The notes beneath the pieces were generated by a model. That model saw only the letters and a list, made by a program, of their open reading frames with translations, ran no database searches and had not been told where the DNA came from. A stretch of 64,000 bases of DNA from Climacium dendroides (taxonomy: Eukaryota > Streptophyta > Bryopsida > Hypnales > Climaciaceae), in the NCBI GenBank assembly GCA_950106755.1, contig OX467089.1, positions 1,490,501-1,554,500 of the forward strand, written 5' to 3'. The position numbers and the translations under genes were made by a program. This document shows positions 58,444-64,000 of this stretch, piece by piece. How positions within the stretch are numbered: position 1 is the stretch's first letter; each line of letters starts with the position of its first letter.

Positions 58444-58753
58444 TTGTTTCACAATTTTTTATTTTCTTAGGATTGTTTCAAGAATCAAGATTGGAAGTAG
58501 GGGCTCAAAGATGATTACATACCATCCTACTCTCAACCAAAAAAAGATGCCAACTAGGGATTCTCGGTGTTCATTTGAAGACACCGCTAGTAGTTGATGA
58601 GAAATCAAAGTTTTTTGGTTGCGGGAGAGAATGGTCGCAAGGCTAAAACTGAAAGGAATCGGCGGAAGAGCAGCACGAGGAGTGCAACCTCTGGCTCCAT
58701 TTCATTGAACATGGAAATTGTAGCGGGCCTAGAATTAGAGAACTATCCAAAAA

Positions 58754-58922
58754 GGGGGGTATGTAATCATCTTTGAGGTTGGTCTAGCAAGATCCGAGGT
58801 TGGTCTAGCAGCACTCACAAGGACCCCCTATTTTCAATAGGATGGTATGTAATCATCTCCGAGGTGTTTCCAAACAAGCCTCGGATTCGAGGTTGGTCTA
58901 GCAGCACTCATCAAGACCCCCC
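58754..58922. repeat. Two degenerate A-type hairpins (H10-H11)
   Basis: The first runs from GGGGGG at 58754 to GGACCCCC at 58829; the second half-copy (58862-58922) keeps GCCTCGGATTCGAGG and CACTCATCAAGACCCCCC. Flanking sequence (ACATACC.TCCTA.TCTCAACC) is repeated at about 58515 and 59000, so the area is a partial tandem duplication. Confidence 0.6.
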
Positions 58923-59388
58923 AATTCTCACAGATTTCACTTTACAATGGCAAGGACGTATTCATTAATCAAGAACAAAAGTTGCAACTCTGATACAATT
59001 ACATACCGTCCTAGTCTCAACCATGTCTATGCCGACAAGGGATTAGCGGGTGTTGATTTGATTACCTCACCAGCAACATCATATTCATTAAAATGAGAGT
59101 TTTCCAGTGAAATGGGAGTTGCGAAAGAGACTTTCAACCATGAATTTAATATACTTGTAGATCAATGACTACCAGAAAAGCATTGCAATGACACAGAAAG
59201 CGCATACGGAAGGTACAAATTCCAAAATCAAAGGTCAAAATTGTGACTTCTTCATAATTTATAGGAAGTCATCAAATATACATGTATTGTATGTATGCAC
59301 TTATAAACATAGAGCAATCCATGTACTAAACTACTACTTCCATCGTAGACTACACTTGTATAAGATACATATGATGTAAAACTAGGGT
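58923..59388. other. Gap with no recognised gene
   Basis: Contains the second copy of the TACATACCGTCCTAGTCTC string but nothing else recognisable. Confidence 0.35.
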
Positions 59389-60340
59389 TCAAGAAGCACT
59401 ACGACTGAGCACTAGGACTTTCGTAAAATTGACAATTGCGTCCACAAAATGAAGGCTTTGTGACCAGAAGGCTATAAGCCAGCCTTTATCAACAGCAGAG
59501 ACAATCGTAGGGATTGTCAAAGCTCGGAAATTGAAGAGTTGAATACCAACTGTTATCCGACCTAATATTCTCAGACATTGCACCGGAGAAAGTGCAATGC
59601 AAAAGATTATTTGGTGAGGCAACAGTTGTTATTCAACTCTACAACATCCGGGCTACGACAACGTGCTGTCCATAATGACTATGAGGTCCACGATTGTCAA
59701 AGCCCCGGAAATTGTAGAATCGAATACCAGCTGTTCCCCTAGTTGAGCCAATTCGTGGTAGAAGAGAAAGCAAACATTATATAACCTTAACTCTCAGCTA
59801 CTCTTCAAATGTACTCTCACACACCACAATGTCCAAAAAACAATGTATGAGTGTACATTAGAAGAATAGCTGAGAGTAAAGGTTATATAATGTTTGCTTT
59901 CTCTTCTACCACGAATTGGCTCAACTATGCACATAGTCGGGTCTAAGACATCTTAAAAGTGGAAAGGGAGAAAGCAAACATCATATAACCCGACTCACAC
60001 CCCTACTCATCAAGTACTCTCACACACCACAATGTCTAAAGAGTAGTGTATGAGTGTACTTGACAAGCATGGCATGAGTTGAGCTATATAATTTTTGCTT
60101 TGTCCGTTTCCACTTTCAAGCTTAGTTGTGCACTCAGTCGGTTCCATGTGCAATGCAAACGATTATTTGCTGAGGGAACAGTTGATATTCGACTCTACAA
60201 CTTTCAAGTTTCGACAACCCCTACATTATTCTCTGCTATTGATAAAATCGGGCTCAAGGCCTTACTAAGGTTTAGGGTTTATTATTTCTGTACTCTCTAC
60301 ACAAACTTAGGGATTGTCGAGCCTATATGTACATAATTAG
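59389..60340. repeat. Foldback cluster: nested inverted repeats
   Basis: Two strong palindromes, 59741-59926 (63-bp arms beginning AGTTGAGCCAATTCGTGG) and 59956-60115, share the inner string GAGAAAGCAAACAT.ATATAA. They are flanked by related sequence in opposite orientation (59400-59625 and about 60125-60330), whose conceptual translations resemble each other. The whole is therefore a long imperfect inverted repeat containing two smaller ones. No transposase. It could be a foldback-type element. Confidence 0.65.
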
Positions 60341-60539
60341 AACCTCTTCTACATACAATTGTACATGAGGTACAAGATGCAGTCCTGAGAAGCATTTCCT
60401 AGTTCGTTTCCCATGTGGAATGCTACTTAATTATCCTACATATACAAAGATATCTACAATATGGAAATAACACTACTATTGAACAATCTTCAGGATTGGA
60501 GGTCCACCCCAGGTCGATGAGTTCATTCAATTTCTTCAT

Positions 60540-61307
60540 TCAACTACACGATGCACTCTTCATCTTTTCCCGAGCCCTTCGAATTTCTGGTCCCCGACTG
60601 TATCCCCCCTTGTTAATATGTCCAAATTCTCGAATGTGTTGCCCCCTTTGCGCTTGCAACGACCTTCTTTCCCATGCGTCCCAACTTGGAGTTGAGACAT
60701 CAGTACAAAATGATCCACTACGCTTTGGTTTCTTTAATCTCCCTTGTTCAGACGAAATGTGTGGCCGTGGTATAGATGGTCCAACAGCAGGGATCGAAAG
60801 AGTTTCCGAAAACAGATTAATTGGGGCCTTGGACTTCTCTTGTGCTATGGAGGTTGGATAATTGGCGTCCCCGTAAAGCTTCCTCTGAGTCCCCTTGTCC
60901 GAGGCAGTTGGTGACATTGATGACGCCCGGAGATCTTTGGAGCGTAGAGGAGACGGCGAGCATGAAACTGACAAGCACGGTTTCTTCTCCGGCGGACTGT
61001 CCACCACTCCCTCATCGATTGGTTTCCTTGAGAAGTCCATAGTGGAATTGATGGTCGGAGTTGAGCAAAGGAAGTTCCCAGTACTGAGTATAACGTACTG
61101 TCCATAGTCGAAGATGGAGTCCGCAGATGCCTGACAGGGGAGTCCATCCGTTGCAGGGTACTCCAATGTAACAGTATATTCAATATTTTGGGAGTTTTCC
61201 AATGAAATGGGAGTAAATTTTGAATGACTTCGTGATTTCATAAAGCACATTATTGCAAATTGGGAAGAATGACAAGTCTCCAACACGTAAAAATCATTGA
61301 GTTGCAA
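60540..61307 (-). pseudogene. Duplicate of the FCP1-like companion exon (copy 3)
   Basis: An open minus-strand frame of about 255 codons. From about residue 60 it matches the companion exon: LPCQASADSIFDYGQYVILS, NSTMDFSRKPIDEGVVDSP, then SCSPSPLRSKDL and GTQRKLYGDANYP. It ends in WERRSLQAQRGQ and RGPEIRRAREK. There is no phosphatase domain directly upstream, only the other companion exon at 61523-62158, so this looks like a tandem duplicate of that exon. The N-terminal 50 residues are probably intronic. Function unknown; it might act as an alternative 3' exon. Confidence 0.5.
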
Positions 61308-61522
61308 TCAAGAGAGGTATGAAATTAAGGAATGTGGAAAAGATATGCATCAATGCACTGATTGAATTCCGAATAATAGGCAAAATTCATCTCATATACA
61401 TGCCACTTGTACGTCCAATATGAACAACTCCCAACTATTGAAGTGTCCGCCTAGTATGAACAACTATGAACAACTACCAACTATCAGAGTGTCCGTCTAG
61501 TATGAACAACTATGAACAAGTA
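61308..61522. other. Short gap between duplicated exons
   Basis: Includes a doubled string (GTCCG.CTAGTATGAACAACT at about 61446 and 61490). Otherwise featureless. Confidence 0.35.
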
Positions 61523-62158
61523 TTAACCACGCGATGTACTCCTCAGCTTCTCAAGGGCCCTCCAAATTTTCGGGCCTCGACTACATTTTGGCCTAACACC
61601 CGCACCCTCCTGGCGCATGTATTCCCTCCACTGCGCCTGTAGTGACCTCCGTTCTGCAGAGTCCCAAGTGGAAGTTGAGGAATGAGTACACGCCGGCCTC
61701 TCGACTTTCCTCTTCAACTTACTTGCTTCAGCCGGTGCATGACGTGGGAGCAGAAGTTGTGCAACGTGGGGAGCATTGATTTCCACGTTCAAGTCATGTG
61801 GCGCATCGTTTTTCACTTCTGTTGTCTTCATTAGATAATTCGCATCTCCGTAGAGCTTTCTCTGCGTCCCTTTCTCTGAAGTAGTCGGCGACGATGAGGA
61901 ATTCCTGACTTCCCTGGAGCGCAAAGGGGATGGCGAGCACGAAACTGGCAAGCGCGTCTTTTTCTCCGAAGGACTGTCCACCACTCCGTCCTCGACGTGC
62001 TTCACAGAGAAATCCATGGTGGAATTTAATGTTGGAGCCGAGCACAGGAAGTCCCCCGTGCTAAGAATAACGTATTGTCCATAGTCAAGAAGGGAGTCCT
62101 CTGACGCTTGACATGGGAAGACTCCACCCCTTCTAGATTTTGCAGAGGGACTTCTCAC
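61523..62158 (-). CDS. FCP1-like companion exon, copy 2
   Basis: Open minus-strand frame (about 210 codons) starting after an AG acceptor. It contains FPCQASEDSLLDYGQYVILS, NSTMDFSVKHVEDGVVDSP, CSPSPLRSREV, GTQRKLYGDAN and WDSAERRSLQAQW. It sits about 300 bases downstream of the phosphatase frame of copy 2, mirroring copy 1. The longest and best-kept of the three copies, with no stop. Low-complexity Ser/Lys/Arg-rich, no domain recognised. Whether it is spliced to the phosphatase or a separate gene cannot be decided here. Confidence 0.5.
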   Translation of the reverse strand: MRSPSAKSRRGGVFPCQASEDSLLDYGQYVILSTGDFLCSAPTLNSTMDFSVKHVEDGVVDSPSEKKTRLPVSCSPSPLRSREVRNSSSSPTTSEKGTQRKLYGDANYLMKTTEVKNDAPHDLNVEINAPHVAQLLLPRHAPAEASKLKRKVERPACTHSSTSTWDSAERRSLQAQWREYMRQEGAGVRPKCSRGPKIWRALEKLRSTSRG

Positions 62159-62288
62159 CTGATAGAAAACGGAAGAGAATTAGCATTGGAACCTTCAACC
62201 AAGCACAATCACAGCAAGTCCACGATGAAGCGAAAACAGAAGGGATGGAATACAGGCTAACTAAACAAACTTCGTCTCAAACAACATA

Positions 62289-62387
62289 TTAGCGCGAAGC
62301 GCGCAAAACTTCAGCATTTATAAAGGAGGAAAGTGTTATTCACAAACGCCATGATCGCCTACCACACCTTAGCGCGAAGCGCGCTAA
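62289..62387. repeat. Two short TTAGCGCGAAGCGCGC palindromes
   Basis: TTAGCGCGAAGCGCGCAAAA at 62289 and TTAGCGCGAAGCGCGCTAAAA at 62369, in the intron-like gap of FCP1-like copy 2. A third variant is at 63732. Confidence 0.7.
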
Positions 62388-62462
62388 AATACAGTGCGTG
62401 AGAATTAGAGGAATTGCAACATGCAAACAGCGGGAGCTTGATCGCATACCTCCACAGTAAGT

Positions 62463-63573
62463 CTAACTAACAATAACAGGCCCAAGCAAGATCTCCATGA
62501 GACTGTTATACTCTCGACGACCCCGTTCCTCGCACAGCATTCGTCTTCCAATCCTCCACATCTTATCCTCCCTAAAGGACTTGAGACCAGTACTGCGGCT
62601 GTCGTTCAATTTTTGCAACCACGGTAGTAAGACGGATAGAAGAGTCGTGTCCTTGTCCCCATTCCCTCGGTTACTCCATGAATCCAACAAAATTACATTT
62701 TCGGGCTTATTCATGAGGTATTTGCGAGGGCTGTCATCGACTACGACAGTGTTATCGGGAGCAAAAATCCCGTGGAAGCCACCGAAAAGGACATCGAGGT
62801 TTTTAAGGAACAAGTCCTTATCCGTTCCCGGCTCTTTGTAAGCCACCAATCTCCCGGCCTTGTCCTTGCGCTTGATTGTTTTGCAGGAGTTCTGCCCGAG
62901 AACAAGGAAGGGCCATTTTCCCTCACGAAAGAGGTAGTTAGCAATTTCATCGACCGTTGTTTTCTTCATGGAGCTCCATACAGAAATGTTTGCGATCTTC
63001 TGTAGCTCCTTCAGGAACTCGGCGCAATTGGGACGAACATAAACCGCTTTGGGTCCGACGGTGGTAGGAATGGTGGCTGAGTGCGGATCCGAGGCCTTGT
63101 TAAACTACTTGATGGAAGGGTTAGACTTCATGTCCTCGCAGCGACTTAAGATGCCATTGAGGTCCAAGACGACGTTCAACCACTTCTCTGCCCCCCCAGA
63201 CCTCAATGGACGATGGACGGCCTGCGAAGATCCCTCACGATCTACTGTAGGATGAGACCCCTGCTAACAAACATAGGAATTTGCAGCCAGTTACAATCGT
63301 GAAACTGGCTTCATTGGAACGACAAGACAAATCAGACAGAAGCGTTCCCTGATCGGGATTGAAAAAATGTTAACAGAGTCTGGCCTCGTCATGAAGAAGG
63401 AAGTAGAGATTATACCTTCTCCAGTGCTGATTGTGAAGGCTGATCAACGTTTTTGCAACTGGCCGAATTCAGACTCGTCTGCAGCAGATTTTGCATTGGA
63501 GGGACAACACAATCTTCAGGACTTGATTCAATATTCAAGAGGCCTGCAATTCCAGAATCGGGGAAAAATTTCT
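62463..63573 (-). pseudogene. FCP1-like (HAD-type CTD phosphatase) protein, copy 2
   Basis: Exons on the minus strand are 63573-63416 (weakly similar to exon 1 of copy 1, ending ...SALEK before GT) and 63260-62463. Motifs: VLDLNGILSRCED (HAD motif I with Asn), NISVWSSMKK and VVVDDSPRKYLMNKPENVIL (motif III with the two Asp). An in-frame TAG at 63107-63105 lies in the loop after motif I, so the protein would be cut early unless spliced around. Gene order matches copy 1 in inverted orientation: phosphatase, gap, companion exon. Upstream, 63.7-64.0 kb, an acidic frame may be a further 5' exon. Confidence 0.6.
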
Positions 63574-64000
63574 CTGTGAGAGATATATTACAATTTCAGA
63601 GACATCGTCTTTTAGAATACAGAACTCACTCTCGATATATCTACTGGCAACTACTATAGCTACAAAACATCCGCTTGACATCTAGCGCTGTATATACATA
63701 CAAAAAAATTAGCTAGGAATCTATCACACAATTTAGCGCGAGTCGCGCTAAATCTGCATCACGCATTCCGAACAGAAGTTTATTGTGCAGAACCTGCAGG
63801 TTGATCTTCGGTAGGCAGGGCATCACTTCTAGACTCCACCTTGGAAGCATTTCTGGACAGGTTCTACTCAATGCCTGCCTCCGTTGTCGTCTCAGTCTCA
63901 GCTTGGAATTCAGAACGGCCAATCTCCGTTGGGCATACAAGACCCTCGTCTTCAACGTCTTCAATCGGTACAGGAGCTGGCGGTTCGGGTGTCTCCACGG
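63574..64000 (-). other. Possible 5' exon region of FCP1-like copy 2
   Basis: At 63780-64000 the minus strand has an acidic frame (VETPEPPAPVPIEDVEDEG) and a competing basic frame; neither can be matched to copy 1. Contains a GCGCGAGTCGCGC palindrome at 63732-63752. Continues beyond the window. Confidence 0.3.
63732..63752. repeat. Third GCGCG palindrome (TTTAGCGCGAGTCGCGCTAAA)
   Basis: Perfect inverted repeat with the same TTAGCGCG half site as the pair at 62289 and 62369. Confidence 0.65.

Noticed and set aside
60415..60861. Plus-strand frame of 148 codons
   Set aside because: Antisense to the duplicated FCP1-like companion exon, which is conserved three times.
1..64000. Alternative genetic code with TAG read as an amino acid
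   Set aside because: TAA and TGA also interrupt frames, lesions differ between copies at the same site, and there are frameshifts and splice-site losses too; decay explains it better.
1..64000. tRNA, rRNA or other structured RNA genes
   Set aside because: I looked for them by eye and found none I could support.

Overview
The window looks like the nuclear genome of a land plant, probably an early-diverging (seed-free) lineage, although I cannot name the species. The evidence is GT-AG introns, plant Ty3/gypsy chromovirus sequence, CACTA-type MITEs, a plastid atpA fragment in nuclear context, and fragments of two plant genes (an HD-ZIP III transcription factor and the polyadenylation factor CstF77). 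I see no intact ordinary single-copy gene. Nearly everything is mobile, nested, duplicated or decayed, and most long reading frames carry in-frame stops.

Layout. 1-1088 is the 5' part of a repeat family (here the CCGGTT-rich element) with a coding frame of unknown function. At 1089 it is cut by an Ogre-like LTR retrotransposon: a long LTR to 4736, PBS, an extra ORF, then a decayed gag to about 7040 with no pol. 7041-10448 holds an unidentified coiled-coil frame, an FCP1-like phosphatase gene on the + strand, and the tail of an exon. That exon belongs to a ParB-methyltransferase family and resumes 46 kb away at 56940-57320. Between its halves lie nested insertions: the CCGGTT-rich element (10515-13543 and 56521-56934), then a gypsy chromovirus (LTR at 13544, 3' half and LTR at 52278-56520), then a block of about 38 kb replacing the gypsy middle. 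57.3-64 kb has more palindromes, a foldback cluster, and a second FCP1-like gene on the - strand with a duplicated 3' exon.

The 38-kb block is the most interesting part. It carries two pairs of genes. Each pair has (i) a multi-exon gene joining a ParB-like domain to a beta-class-type DNA N4/N6 methyltransferase-like domain, and (ii) a MULE-like transposase with a WRKY/GCM1-type zinc finger; the complete copy also ends in a SWIM zinc finger. Pair 1 is divergent (methyltransferase - at 14.4-24.7 kb, transposase + at 26.0-28.9 kb). Pair 2 is tandem on the + strand (39.0-44.6 and 46.4-50.1 kb). Short perfect palindromes with the shared core CTCGGNNCCGAG are concentrated in and around these genes, especially in intron 1 of each methyltransferase. 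I infer a transposon family that encodes its own ParB-methyltransferase and carries cognate palindromic sites; all copies here are at least mildly damaged. Between the pairs lie AT-rich filler, a plastid atpA fragment, and same-strand intron-containing fragments of HD-ZIP III and CstF77, which look captured.

Exon boundaries were assigned by comparing copies within the window and by GT-AG signals. Family names come from motif recognition only; no searches were run.
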